NCBI RefSeq assembly: GCF_026262505.1
Contig: NC_067206.1
Span: 37,339,896 to 37,403,895 of the forward strand
Reading direction: 5' to 3'
Source of the DNA: Trichomonas vaginalis G3
Lineage: Eukaryota; Parabasalia; Trichomonadida; Trichomonadidae
DNA length: 64,000 nt
Shown here: positions 41,748 to 50,648 of the stretch, in pieces
Numbering within the stretch: position 1 is the stretch's first letter
Layout: each line of letters starts with the position of its first letter
Position numbers and translations under genes: made by a program
The notes under the pieces: model-generated
What the model was told of the DNA's origin: nothing
What the model saw: only the letters and a program-made list of their open reading frames with translations
Databases searched by the model: none

Positions 41748-42185
41748 ATGAGCTTGTCAAAATCAGAGCGAGAGTCTATTATATTAAATGACGCAAGAGG
41801 AATACAACATCCTTTCTATTACGTAAGTCAGAGTAAAGATGGTAAAATATACGTAAGAAAAAGAAAGGTTCCATTAGCGAATGCAGAGAGCGACAACATT
41901 AAGGTGTATGGCACCGAGGGTGAAGTCCACGAAGCCCATATAAAACCTTCTGTTCAAACTGAGCCACCAAAAGAACAAGAAGAAAAGAAGCCAGATGTAC
42001 TTTCAATAACGAACCAAGAGCTTATTGCAAAGTTCGTGAATTTCATTGAAAAACAAACCGAGTCAAAGAATCCTGACCCGCCAGTGAAAGAAGTTGAGAC
42101 AAAAGAGAATGTACAGTTCATTGAAAATGTCAAGAAACAACTTCCACCACGAATGCCAAGAAGAAGAGTGAGAATAATGAAGTAA
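41748..42185 (+). CDS. KDG-motif protein 1, Maverick A
   Basis: 145 aa. HPFYYVSQSKDGKIYVRKRK followed by VPL matches FYIHTMKDGRVQFRKIKQPL in the protein at 44325-44561, so the two are paralogous over this stretch. A Pro/Glu-rich middle (QTEPPKEQEEKKPD) and a basic end (PPRMPRRRVRIMK) follow. It heads the rightward structural operon (capsid, membrane protein, KDG protein 2) with 28-30 bp gaps. Function unknown. Confidence 0.55.
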   Translation: MSLSKSERESIILNDARGIQHPFYYVSQSKDGKIYVRKRKVPLANAESDNIKVYGTEGEVHEAHIKPSVQTEPPKEQEEKKPDVLSITNQELIAKFVNFIEKQTESKNPDPPVKEVETKENVQFIENVKKQLPPRMPRRRVRIMK

Positions 42186-42212
42186 ATAGATATTTTTATC
42201 TGAAGAAAATAC

Positions 42213-43787
42213 ATGCAGAACGAACAGCTAAACGAATTTACTCCAGCAGAGCATATTCATCAGATTCGCTCATATTTCGATATCATAGACAATGCAGTTC
42301 AAATTGGTGACGCTAATAGAAAATATTCTGACGCAAAGATTCCATCACAACCTGGAACTGCTAAAGATAACACATGGGTAACATTCAATCTCTCACCTCC
42401 TGGTGAAAATATGTTGGACCTTTACAATACATTCATTACGTATAAAATGGAAGGTCAATTTATTGTAGATAAAGAAATTGGTTCAGGTTCCAATAAAACA
42501 AACCCACCAGGATTTTGGATTGGTTTCGATGATGCTTTCTATGCAGTTGCTGGATATCAAATCCTTGCAAATGGTCGTATCGTATATTCTCAAGACAACG
42601 CAAGAGAAGAAGCATATATAACTTCAAACTCACAAACTACCGAACAAATAAAGAAAGTAGATGTTTTCTCAAAGACTCGACATGAAGATGTATGGAGTCA
42701 TTCGGGAACATGCAGAACAGGACAAATTGTTAGTAGTCCAATTACAGCAGGAAAATCATTTGATTTTAAGCTTCGTTTAAGAATTCCTGTTAGAAGATTC
42801 CTTCCATTAGAAGCTATTCGATTTATTCCAGCTTTTGCAGGAAACATTCAGCTTAAAGTAAAGTTCAGTAGCGACGCCTTACAATGCACATCTATATCTG
42901 TAAATGATATCATTGCTTTCAATCCAACTCTTAAAGTTGCATTTGCTTCAGATTCAAATCCACCGACAAATAAATTTGTTCCATGGAATGAACCATTCAC
43001 TATGATAACGAAGGCAGTAGAAGCTAGTGGAACAGTTACTATTACAACTGTAACCCAGCAACTATTTCGAACAAAGATGGATTTTAATGAATGTTTCATT
43101 CATCCAAAGTCATTCTCTTTAGACCCTAACATTTATACAGAACTTGTAGAACATTATACAAACGAGGCTTTATGTTTTCCTGTTAAAGTTATGGATTGGA
43201 TTCCTATGGACGGTTCATTCTCAAAGAATACAGATAGTTCAAGTGCAACATTTACAGTAGCTTATACGCCTATTAATGTTAAAAGTATTTGGGCACTATT
43301 TAGAAAGAAAGACAACTATTATGTTAATTTTGAGAACCCTAAGTTTAAATATCTTCAGCTTTCCATGGGAGCTTATGGAAATATGCCTGCAGAACCTGAA
43401 AAATCATATGGACCTGTATTTTATGAAATGGTTGCAAACGCTTGCAATACAAACAATGATATGATAGGATTTAATGAAGATGTTATGAGGTCATTGGTGG
43501 ATGATGGTAGTGTGGAACATAAATGGGATAGCTATGACAACACACATTTCTTATGTGGTTTTCCAACAGAAGTGGACTTTTGCTTCCAGCAAGGTCAAAC
43601 ATCTACTGCTCCAATAACATACAAATTGTCTGTTAAAGGACCTATTGAACTAGCAACTGAAAATGTACCAAAGCCACTTATTGGATTTATGAGGGATTGT
43701 TGCTTTGCCATTCAGGTGCGTGCTAATGGCATCCCCATAATAAGATTAGATGACTATAACTTAGCTACGGACGACAGTGAGGAATAA
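42213..43787 (+). CDS. Maverick A major capsid protein candidate (double jelly-roll)
   Basis: 524 aa, the usual Polinton capsid size. KLRLRIPVRRFLPLEAIRFI followed by PAFAGNIQLKVKF matches the conserved I-P-(V/L)-R-x-L-P-L segment preceding the second jelly roll. Beta-rich throughout, no signal peptide. The start follows the short leader TTTTTATCTGAAGAAAATAC. The frame looks whole. It is followed by a membrane protein gene. Fold call is from motif and context. Confidence 0.65.
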   Translation: MQNEQLNEFTPAEHIHQIRSYFDIIDNAVQIGDANRKYSDAKIPSQPGTAKDNTWVTFNLSPPGENMLDLYNTFITYKMEGQFIVDKEIGSGSNKTNPPGFWIGFDDAFYAVAGYQILANGRIVYSQDNAREEAYITSNSQTTEQIKKVDVFSKTRHEDVWSHSGTCRTGQIVSSPITAGKSFDFKLRLRIPVRRFLPLEAIRFIPAFAGNIQLKVKFSSDALQCTSISVNDIIAFNPTLKVAFASDSNPPTNKFVPWNEPFTMITKAVEASGTVTITTVTQQLFRTKMDFNECFIHPKSFSLDPNIYTELVEHYTNEALCFPVKVMDWIPMDGSFSKNTDSSSATFTVAYTPINVKSIWALFRKKDNYYVNFENPKFKYLQLSMGAYGNMPAEPEKSYGPVFYEMVANACNTNNDMIGFNEDVMRSLVDDGSVEHKWDSYDNTHFLCGFPTEVDFCFQQGQTSTAPITYKLSVKGPIELATENVPKPLIGFMRDCCFAIQVRANGIPIIRLDDYNLATDDSEE

Positions 43788-43816
43788 AGGATGAACGTTT
43801 ATTTTAAAGCTTATAA

Positions 43817-44275
43817 ATGAGTTCTTCATCAAGCTCTCGTGAACCTTCACCATCTATGAAACAAACTTTACCAAACGATTATGGAGCACCTATTGAATAT
43901 TTCTTACGAGCTGCACAATGGCAAAGAGCAGTCTCACCAAGGTTAGGTGTTCCACCAGCTCCTGTCAAAAATAGCATTTGGTCAAGTCCTTATATAAGAT
44001 ATGGTCTCCCACTAGGTTTGCTAGCTACAGCAGGAGCAGTTATGATGTTGAAAAGAAATAAAGCAAATGTTGTAAATAATACTGAAGTAGCTGAAGTTAA
44101 ACAAACTCCAACACCTTCGCCAAAACCAACGCCTTCACAAGCAAAACCTTCAATGACTCCTGAACCTATGGAAGTACAAACTCCTGTTCAAAAGTCAACT
44201 CCTAAACCGACTCCAACATTTAAACCAGAACCTACTCCTCAAATAAATCGTAAAACTCCTGCGTTTCCTTACTGA
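43817..44275 (+). CDS. single-pass membrane protein with Pro-rich tail, Maverick A
   Basis: 152 aa. Ser-rich N-terminus (SSSSSSREPSPSM), one hydrophobic segment at about residues 62-78 (YGLPLGLLATAGAVMML) followed by KRNK, and a low-complexity tail of TPSPKPTPSQ-like repeats. Lies 29 bp after the capsid gene, so probably a minor virion protein or membrane anchor. No family recognised. Confidence 0.55.
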   Translation: MSSSSSSREPSPSMKQTLPNDYGAPIEYFLRAAQWQRAVSPRLGVPPAPVKNSIWSSPYIRYGLPLGLLATAGAVMMLKRNKANVVNNTEVAEVKQTPTPSPKPTPSQAKPSMTPEPMEVQTPVQKSTPKPTPTFKPEPTPQINRKTPAFPY

Positions 44276-44324
44276 AAAAATAATGTTATTTTTTATTTAA
44301 TATTAAAATTTTTATTTGATTGAA

Positions 44325-44561
44325 ATGACAAATAAAGTCACTGAAGCAATGAAACAAAAGTTTTTGGTAGAATACATTAAATCAGGAACTATTCCAGAAG
44401 GTTTTTACATTCATACTATGAAGGATGGTAGAGTTCAGTTTAGAAAGATAAAGCAACCATTAGATAGAGAAGGTATATTAAGGAAGATTAAACTTCATGA
44501 GGACAACATTGCTGAACTTAGGAAGAAGTTAGAAGAGTTGGAGAAAGGAAGAGAGTTATAA
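44325..44561 (+). CDS. KDG-motif protein 2, Maverick A
   Basis: 78 aa from the ATG at 44325 (MTNKVTEAMKQKFLVEYIKS). FYIHTMKDGRVQFRKIKQPL matches the paralogue at 41748; a coiled coil (ILRKIKLHEDNIAELRKKLE) ends the protein. Its stop lies within the right TIR, mirroring the leftmost gene at the other end. Confidence 0.55.
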   Translation: MTNKVTEAMKQKFLVEYIKSGTIPEGFYIHTMKDGRVQFRKIKQPLDREGILRKIKLHEDNIAELRKKLEELEKGREL

Positions 44562-44894
44562 AGCAATGAATTCAACAGGGTGAAAAAAGAGGTGAGATCT
44601 CACCACTTCACCTAAATTTATTTTTGTGCTATGTTTTCATACGTGTGAAGTCGTTAGTGAAGTCGTTAGTGAAGCACAGCAATGGGAGGGGTTGCAATAC
44701 TTTTGTAAGTGAGAACGTTTATTTTTTACAGTAGTGAGGTGAAGTGGTTGGCGGCTTTATAAATATTTAAGGTTAAGTTAGTGTTGTCGTTTGTGTTGTA
44801 AAATATACGTTAATGGTTTTGTAAAGTGTCAAATTCACATATAATGGGTAAGTAGGTGCGCAGTGCCACCATACCCATGACTTGTATACTAACT
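44545..44894. repeat. Maverick A right terminal inverted repeat
   Basis: Inverse of 2089-2438. Differences: two substitutions, one extra GAAGTCGTTAGT unit here, and one fewer iteron beside the palindrome. Confidence 0.95.
44591..44604. promoter_or_regulatory. GGTGAGATCTCACC palindrome (right TIR)
   Basis: Mirror of the site at 2367-2380. With the left one it places the same palindrome about 280 bp inside each end of the element. Confidence 0.55.
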
Positions 44895-44899
44895 TTAAA

Positions 44900-45686
44900 G
44901 ACTGAGATAACAAAAGTGTCTCTGTCTTTAAAGAATTTGGCGTCTCTCATCTTGAAAGATTCGATCCAGGTCATGTATCAAAAAATATCTCATAAGATTT
45001 TACAAAGTTCTCAGCTTCTCATAAGACAGTTGAAGTTTTCAACGACAAGACTCAGAAGATTGAAAAAATAGAGAGACCTTTCTGGGGTCTGAATGCAAGC
45101 CTAAGTATGTGGCTTTGGTCATGTTTTGCCGAAGAAAATATTGACAAACGTACAAAAATGTGGGAGAATTGTGTCTACCATTACGTAGGCAATCATTCTT
45201 TTTGCGAACCGCACAATTACAAATGCTTTGAATGGCAAAAAGGTGTCAATTCGATCCAACTTCAATTCATGCTCTATGACTGGGTTCACAAATGGACACC
45301 CATAGTTTCCAAAGTTTCTTCCATTGGATCTACCTGCATGAATGAAGCGTTTAACTCCAAAATTGCATGCTATTTGGACAAATCAAGAGCCTGGAAGAAC
45401 ATTAACATTAGAGTTAACGTTGCAATCTTAGAATGGAATGATCCAGAGCATTTTCTCGGAGATATACAAAAAGCATTACATCTTCCCCCACTTCCAGAAG
45501 ATTATGTCAAATCATTTGAAGAGAATTGTTACTCCAAAATGATATTGAAACAAAAAAACTGTTACAAAAGGTTCTAAAAAACAGAACAAATACAAAAAAT
45601 CCATTCAGAGTGTACCAGGAGGAGATTATCAAGTTTTCAAGTCCGAATGGGAATCAGAAGACGAAGACATTGATGACTTTGATTAA
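44900..45686 (+). pseudogene. Kolobok-like transposase, C-terminal half
   Basis: Continues the frame of 1582-2083 across the Maverick site. Visible: DNKSVSVFKEFGVSHLERFD then PGHVSKNIS (second Asp region), PFWGLNASLSMWLWSCFAEE, MWENCVYHYVGNHSFCEPHN (Glu candidate), then an acidic end (SEWESEDEDIDDFD). In-frame stops near 44903 and 44993 and a frame change in an A-run near 45555 show that the transposon had decayed. Whether before or after the Maverick arrived is not certain. Confidence 0.7.
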
Positions 45687-45975
45687 TGAAAATTACATTT
45701 TATTTATTGTTTTTGTTTTTAATTAAATTATTATTATGCTCATTTTCTTATTTTGATTTTTTCTCATTATGATATAAATAATTTATTAATGCATTTATCC
45801 AATAATTATGCTATGATATTTTTATGCCTTATTTCATTTCTCTTATATTTGATAATCTGGTAAAATATAGTTCAGACTATAATCATTTTCGATTATTGAT
45901 ATATTTATATAGGTTAGAACAAAATTAGTTTCATTTTCTACTTTTATTTTGAATTATTAATTTATAATATCAAAT

Positions 45976-46072
45976 ATTATGGCGTAACCTCTCCTTTAAA
46001 ATATAGATATATATAGGCCTATAGAGTTTATTGGCACTCTCAAAACTCTAGAATTTTGAGTTTACTATACCC
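45976..46072. repeat. Kolobok right terminal inverted repeat
   Basis: Pairs with 262-360 and is followed by the TTAA duplication at 46073-46076. Confidence 0.75.
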
Positions 46073-46076
46073 TTAA

Positions 46077-46760
46077 GCTAAATTCCAATAGTAATACGAC
46101 CCCAATCGGGAAATACAGCAGCAGTTATTATGCCATCACATAAAAACCACAAAAAGCTATTATTAAAATCAATATAAAATCAAGCTTCCTAATTCAGCAA
46201 AATATCTTGAGTTAATCAGCAAAAAATCATTATTGTTATAGATTTGTTTCCCTCCATTATACATTTTAAAGCCCGATTTAAAAAATGACTACTATCTTCC
46301 ATTATATTCCAATAAGGTATATATCACTCAATACTAGTCATTTGACAATGTCAATTAAAGATATTTTACCTGCTAATACTTATTAATTTCATCGAAAATT
46401 CTTCCATTAGCATATCATAGCACAATACAAGCAAAACACGTTCTGAAATTTGCATGTACACCTTATATACTTGAAATTGTGTATATAAAACAAGATTTTA
46501 TTCCATTTTTAAATAAAAATAATTTTTATTCCTTTTTATGGGAGCCTTAAAAGTATTGATAAACTAGAAAATGAGGAGAAAATCATAGTGCACATTTATA
46601 ATCATCAAATGGGAATTTATATTTTTCCTTTACAAAATAGAAAGCTATTTGCTTTGTTGTTAATATACATCCATATATTCTCATCAATATTATTTACATT
46701 TTTAATGTTTATATGTTTCCAATTGATGTAATTTTTTCGAGGGAAGTAGTGAACTTCCCT
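46077..46760. other. AT-rich intergenic DNA
   Basis: No gene or repeat structure I can support. GAAGTAGTGAACTTCCC near 46743-46760 is a small hairpin just upstream of the next ORF. Confidence 0.4.
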
Positions 46761-46787
46761 TTTGGCTAAAATTTCTAAAACGCAATT

Positions 46788-46797
46788 TCACTTCATT
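46788..46797 (+). promoter_or_regulatory. trichomonad initiator-like element TCACTTCATT
   Basis: Trichomonas initiators follow TCA(+1)Y(T/A) within about 20 nt of the ATG. This one lies 4-13 nt before the ATG at 46801. Confidence 0.4.
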
Positions 46798-46800
46798 TTA

Positions 46801-47070
46801 ATGAGTAGTTACGCCATTAATGTTACTTGTGATGATAAAGTAAAGATGTATACAGTCGCAGCAATGATGTTAAACGAAGGATTCAAGGTTGAACCAATAA
46901 AAGGAGTTGATAAGCAAACATTCAAGGCAACTCTTGCTCGACTCTCCAATAAAACACGTAAAAAAGAGCTGGCTCAAAAGAGATCTCAATGTCTCAGTGA
47001 ATATAAACAAAGAATGGCCAAACCAGTTAATTATGATGAAGAGTTTCTACAAAACAAGGCAGAAGATTGA
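46801..47070 (+). CDS. small host protein, unknown
   Basis: 89 aa from MSSYAINVTCDDKVKMYTVA. The region TVAAMMLNEGFKVEPIKGVD followed by KQTFKATLARLSNKTRKK looks like a helix-turn-helix, and the end is basic then acidic (FLQNKAED). The initiator-like sequence and short 5' leader support a real host gene. Alternatively it is the DNA-binding end of a dead transposase. No family recognised. Confidence 0.4.
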   Translation: MSSYAINVTCDDKVKMYTVAAMMLNEGFKVEPIKGVDKQTFKATLARLSNKTRKKELAQKRSQCLSEYKQRMAKPVNYDEEFLQNKAED

Positions 47071-47258
47071 CTGACTACATATGAAAAGAGTGGTCATGTC
47101 CCTCAGATAGTAATAAAAAAATTGAATATTTAATATTAAAGTTTTTTCAAATGTAATGAAGTAAATATGATATTTATATATAATTAGATCATTTATATTA
47201 TTTGTTATCTTTCAATTATTAATAATTTCTCAAGATAAATTTATTTTAATAATGAAAT

Positions 47259-47908
47259 GGGAACAGGACAAATTTGCCACACGGCACTTTTTTAAAAAAA
47301 ATTAATGGAGCAGAGCGATACTCTGCTGCAGGAGCCCCAAGGCTCCCAATCATTACGAAAGGGAGCCTCAGGGCTCCTGAGAATCCATCAGCAGAGGCCT
47401 TTTCATTTGGCCTCTGCTGATCAAAGATTCGGCGAAGCCATTCTTCGTCTCAGGAGCCCCAAGGCTCCCAATCATTACGAAAGGGAGCCTCAGGGCTCCT
47501 GAGAAACCTCTTTGAGAAGGTTTTCTTTAAGAAAACCTTCTCAAAGATGATTGTCAGCATTCACTCAAAATCTACCAAGAGTTTCAAAGTTTCAAATCTA
47601 TCTGAAATGAAGCTTTGAATCTCTTGTATATCTAATTGTAGAGGTACCTTTTCAAAATGTCTTCTATTGATTAAATTTAATCAGTAAAAGTCATTTTGAA
47701 AAGGTACATCTCTATAATTGCTATTGAGCATTCACTCTTGGAACCTTGGAGCTCTTGTGTAGTGCATGAAAACTCCAAGATTCTAGCATAAAACATATAT
47801 CATAGACATAATTTCTTCAAATATAATTTAAGGTTATTTTTTAAAAATTAGAAAAGCGTAGTTTAAGGTTATTGAAAAAGTGACAGTTGGCAAATTTGTC
47901 CCGCACTC
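47259..47908. mobile_element. 650-bp MULE-type MITE full of hairpins
   Basis: Flanked by the 9-bp duplication TAATGAAAT (47250-47258 and 47909-47917). The ends share GGACAAATTTGCCA in inverted order (47266-47279, 47889-47902). Nine-bp duplications are typical of MULEs, and the end motif resembles that of the MULE at 57147. Inside (47300-47720) lie palindromes built on GGAGCCCCAAGGCTCC, CAGCAGAGGCC...GGCCTCTGCTG, GAGAAGGTTTTC and GGTACCTTTTCAAAATG. It has no coding capacity. Confidence 0.85.
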
Positions 47909-47917
47909 TAATGAAAT

Positions 47918-48823
47918 TTCCAAAAAAAAATCAAATTTTAAAAAATGAAAGAATAAATCTAAGGAATTATCATGAAAATTTGAATTTTGAAATTTTTTTG
48001 GAATTTGTCGAAGACATGAATATGAAGGCTGTCCTAGCTGACATAGATTTACAACACCATTGAACAGTTAATCACATTATATTAGCAAAGAAGTTATTAT
48101 TACTATAAAAAGAAAAATAACTAGTATAAATGATATAAAGAAAACTGTGGAAGAATCGAGATAGTTTTATTTTTCTCTCAAATAAAAAATACAATATATT
48201 TATAGAGAATTTTTTTATTTAAATGAGTAGTAAATATAAAACAGTTAGTAAGTCTCTATCCTAGCTAATGTTTAGCCATTAATTAGCTTTGAATTTCTTT
48301 AATTTCGTATTAATTTTTTTTAAATCTTAAGAATTTCTATTTTAAGAATTGCAGTGTATTTAAGTTCGGTTTGCATTGAAGTTAAGTTGACATGGAAAAT
48401 CATTAATGTTAAGAAACTCCTTCAACGTAAAATTTAATTCAGGATAATGTTTTGTCGTTGTGTTGGTCACAAATCGATACAAAAGTGTTGGGATCTGCAT
48501 TATTTCACTAAACAAGACAAAAATAGGAATTTTGATAAATTTTTCGATGAATATCAAAAATTTGTAGTTAGAATTAGTGGCATCAACATATATGCAACCA
48601 AGTCTTTTGGTTTTTTCTATTGTCTTCAGAAGGAGACAGTAAAAGGGATCAAAATTCCTACAACCAAAATATATTTTGAACTGAAAACATGTCGTATGCA
48701 CTTTAAATGATCAAGAGTATATATTCCTACTATTTAATTGCCAAAATCCTTCAGAAGACCAACTAAAAATTAAATTCTGAACTTTACATAGGTGTTTGAA
48801 GGGCTATCGTCTTGACGGTTTGT
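47918..48823. other. intergenic DNA upstream of eL32
   Basis: AT-rich; overlapping ORFs on both strands near 48360-48710 show no family or codon support. No RNA gene recognised. Confidence 0.4.
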
Positions 48824-48828
48824 CCTTT
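48824..48828 (+). promoter_or_regulatory. CCTTT (M5-like) core promoter motif before eL32
   Basis: CCTTT ends 3 nt before the ATG at 48832. The M5 motif (CCTTT) is a described Trichomonas vaginalis core-promoter element overlapping the transcription start. Confidence 0.5.
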
Positions 48829-48831
48829 CGA

Positions 48832-49233
48832 ATGCCGGCCGTAGCTGAACACAAACCAATCGTTCATAAGAAGACAAACAGATTCCATCGCCCACAGTCT
48901 GATCTCTGGAAGCGTGTTGATGCTGCTTGGCGCCATCCACGCGGTATCGATTCCCGCTTCCGCAGGAAATATCGTGGCACACCACTCCACCCAGGTGCTG
49001 GCTTTGGCTCTGATAAGGCTACAAGATTCATGCTCCCTAATGGCTTCATCCCAGTCCTCGTTCGCTCAATTAAGGACCTTGACATGCTCATCACAAAGAA
49101 CACAACACATGGCGCCATGATTGCTAAGCAAGTTGGTCTCAAGCTCCATCAGGAAATCATCAACAAGGCTCAGGAGCTCGACATCCAAATCCTTAACGAA
49201 TCCCGCAAGGTCAAGAAGGTCGAACAGCAGTAA
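48832..49233 (+). CDS. RPL32: ribosomal protein eL32 (60S)
   Basis: 133 aa, full family length, no intron. Start chosen at MPAVAEHKPIVHKKTNRFHR, since the upstream in-frame codons lack an ATG. Family hallmarks: RFHRPQSDLWKRVDAAWRHP, RGIDSRFRRKYRGTPLHPGA then GFGSDKATRFMLPNGF, the L32e signature. It belongs to the large subunit in the cytoplasm. Codon use is GC-rich at third positions (CTCC, GACC, AAGG), unlike the surrounding transposons, as expected for a highly expressed gene. The stop TAA is followed by A, giving the TAAA poly(A) signal used by trichomonads. Confidence 0.97.
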   Translation: MPAVAEHKPIVHKKTNRFHRPQSDLWKRVDAAWRHPRGIDSRFRRKYRGTPLHPGAGFGSDKATRFMLPNGFIPVLVRSIKDLDMLITKNTTHGAMIAKQVGLKLHQEIINKAQELDIQILNESRKVKKVEQQ

Positions 49234-49335
49234 ATCAAACGAGGGACAAACCCTTCTTTTGTAACTAATTTATCGAAAAACAATACATTTTTTTAAGCTA
49301 TAACAAACAAAATATAATTTGAGTGAGAATTGTCT

Positions 49336-50496
49336 TTAAATCTTATAGTACTTACTTGGCTTTATATCAGGCTTGAAAGTACAATCATGAAGCTCAATTG
49401 CTTCTTTATACTTTTGCCTCTCGAGGCTCTGTTCTTCATCTAATTTTGATTTTCTTATCGAGTCCTCGTAAAAATCTCTTTTCTTGTGATTTTCAACAAT
49501 AATTCTACTATTTTCTGTAAGAAATGAAACTTGGTCGTCCTTTCGCTTGTATTGGCCACGCGAAATTTCATATTTTGTGGGGTTCTGACGTAGTAATCTA
49601 TACATAGTATCCGATGTAAAGTGCTGCTGATTGTTAGTATCTGTATTTACTGGCTCTGGTTCAATTTCTTTCTTAGGTGATGTCAAACGCTTAAGAGTTC
49701 CTTTTGATATGACAGTCTTTGGTGGTTCTTCATCCATCTTCTCTTTTCTTGAGTGTCTCATCTGTCTGTACAAGAATTCTTTGTTATCAAGATTATTAAC
49801 AGTATCTGACGACTTTTTGGTGCGTTTTTGAGATGGCTGCTTGTATTCATATGGTCGTTGATATATTTTCTGACTTTTATGAGAAATTTGATAGTTTGAA
49901 AATTTTGTTGGTGAAAAAGTGCATTCTTTCATTTCTTCATCTTCTTTGGCTTTTTGTGCATTCCTAATGAATTCTTTTCTTTTAGCAGTAGATTCATAAA
50001 ACCTTTGTTTCAAAGAAGGAGAATCTTTAGGTCTATATGTTGAAAGCTGATTACTAATAGGAAATATATCTGAGTAATCATCGTATGGATCTTCAGCTTC
50101 TGCTTGCATTTCTAAGCGAATTTCTGCTCTTCGTTTCATTACGTTAACTGAACGTTCAAACAAACTTCGAGACATATCCATACTGCTATGCGACTTATTT
50201 TTTGGTTTTAGCGGGTCTGTTTTTATAGTAGAATTTGATGATTTGAAACTTATAGGAGATTTCGCAGATATTTTTGATTTTGCTGGACTTTTTAGTATAA
50301 TTTGAGATGATATATCTTCACTACTTTCCTCTAGATCTTCTTCTTCCTCTAACGATAATTCCGTTTCTTCTTCTAATTCCGATTCCAGTTCTATATTCCC
50401 GGAATCTTTTGTTAATGATAATTCTAATTCGGAAATATCGTTACTAATTTGTTCAATTTCTTCATTTAGCTTTTGCACTCGAGGAGATTTCGACAT
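49336..50496 (-). CDS. coiled-coil host protein with CTFxP repeats
   Basis: 386 aa from MSKSPRVQKLNEEIEQISND; the 12 codons before it lie in an AT-rich leader. Segments: an N-terminal coiled coil; an acidic run (ELESELEEETELSLEEEEDL); Ser/Lys-rich linker; then repeated motifs with MKECTFSPTKFSNYQ and LHDCTFKPDIKPSKY and nearby RQMRHSRKEK, LYRQM and YRLLRQN units. CTFxPxI-type repeats occur in protist cytoskeletal or flagellar coiled-coil proteins. Stop is TAAA. Function unknown; likely cytoskeletal. Confidence 0.75.
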   Translation of the reverse strand: MSKSPRVQKLNEEIEQISNDISELELSLTKDSGNIELESELEEETELSLEEEEDLEESSEDISSQIILKSPAKSKISAKSPISFKSSNSTIKTDPLKPKNKSHSSMDMSRSLFERSVNVMKRRAEIRLEMQAEAEDPYDDYSDIFPISNQLSTYRPKDSPSLKQRFYESTAKRKEFIRNAQKAKEDEEMKECTFSPTKFSNYQISHKSQKIYQRPYEYKQPSQKRTKKSSDTVNNLDNKEFLYRQMRHSRKEKMDEEPPKTVISKGTLKRLTSPKKEIEPEPVNTDTNNQQHFTSDTMYRLLRQNPTKYEISRGQYKRKDDQVSFLTENSRIIVENHKKRDFYEDSIRKSKLDEEQSLERQKYKEAIELHDCTFKPDIKPSKYYKI

Positions 50497-50648
50497 TGAA
50501 ATAAAAATATAAAAAAATAAACAGAAAAACAAAATTTCATTTTCGCCAGTTATTCATGAAGGATATCATTATTCGATTGATGCCAGAAAAAGTGCGAATC
50601 AAGAATTGCATATTATCTAATAGTCACAAAAAGCAAAAATAACGTGAA

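Larger units (their letters stand above)
2089..44894. mobile_element. Maverick/Polinton element A (composite, 42.8 kb with nested insertions)
   Basis: The element begins AGTTAGTATAC and ends GTATACTAACT, flanked by the 5-bp duplication TTAAA (2084-2088 and 44895-44899). AG...CT ends, 5-6 bp duplications and long inverted repeats are known Maverick features. Its two 350-bp repeats differ by only about two substitutions plus two 12-bp length changes, so the insertion is recent. Parts belonging to A are the left arm to about 14.8 kb and the right arm from about 38.2 kb. Together these are near 19 kb, a normal Maverick size. The middle is Maverick B plus a MULE. A looks broken, with roughly a dozen breaks, mostly in the left arm. 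Confidence 0.93.
262..46072 (+). mobile_element. Kolobok-like DNA transposon, about 3.0 kb, interrupted by a composite Maverick
   Basis: The ends read GGGTATAGT at 262 and ACTATACCC at 46064-46072, each flanked by TTAA (258-261 and 46073-46076). About 98 bp at each end align as diverged inverted repeats (262-360 against 45976-46072), both ending inward in a GAGAGGTTA-GCCATAAT block. TTAA target choice and a DDE transposase of this kind are known for the Kolobok superfamily. Removing the Maverick and one copy of its 5-bp duplication leaves about 3000 bp. The transposase halves on either side stay in the same frame across the junction, so the Maverick arrived later. The copy itself is degraded. 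Assignment to Kolobok rather than another TTAA family is an inference. Confidence 0.8.

Noticed and set aside
47305-47502. 65-codon ORF with repeated QGSQSLRKGASGL-like units
   Set aside because: It reads the palindromes of the hairpin MITE.
48360-48710. Overlapping ORFs of 87 and 113 codons on both strands
   Set aside because: Neither shows a family, good composition or a convincing start; Phe-rich and AT-driven.
48784-49142. Several ORFs antisense to eL32
   Set aside because: They are shadows of a GC-rich, strongly conserved gene on the plus strand.
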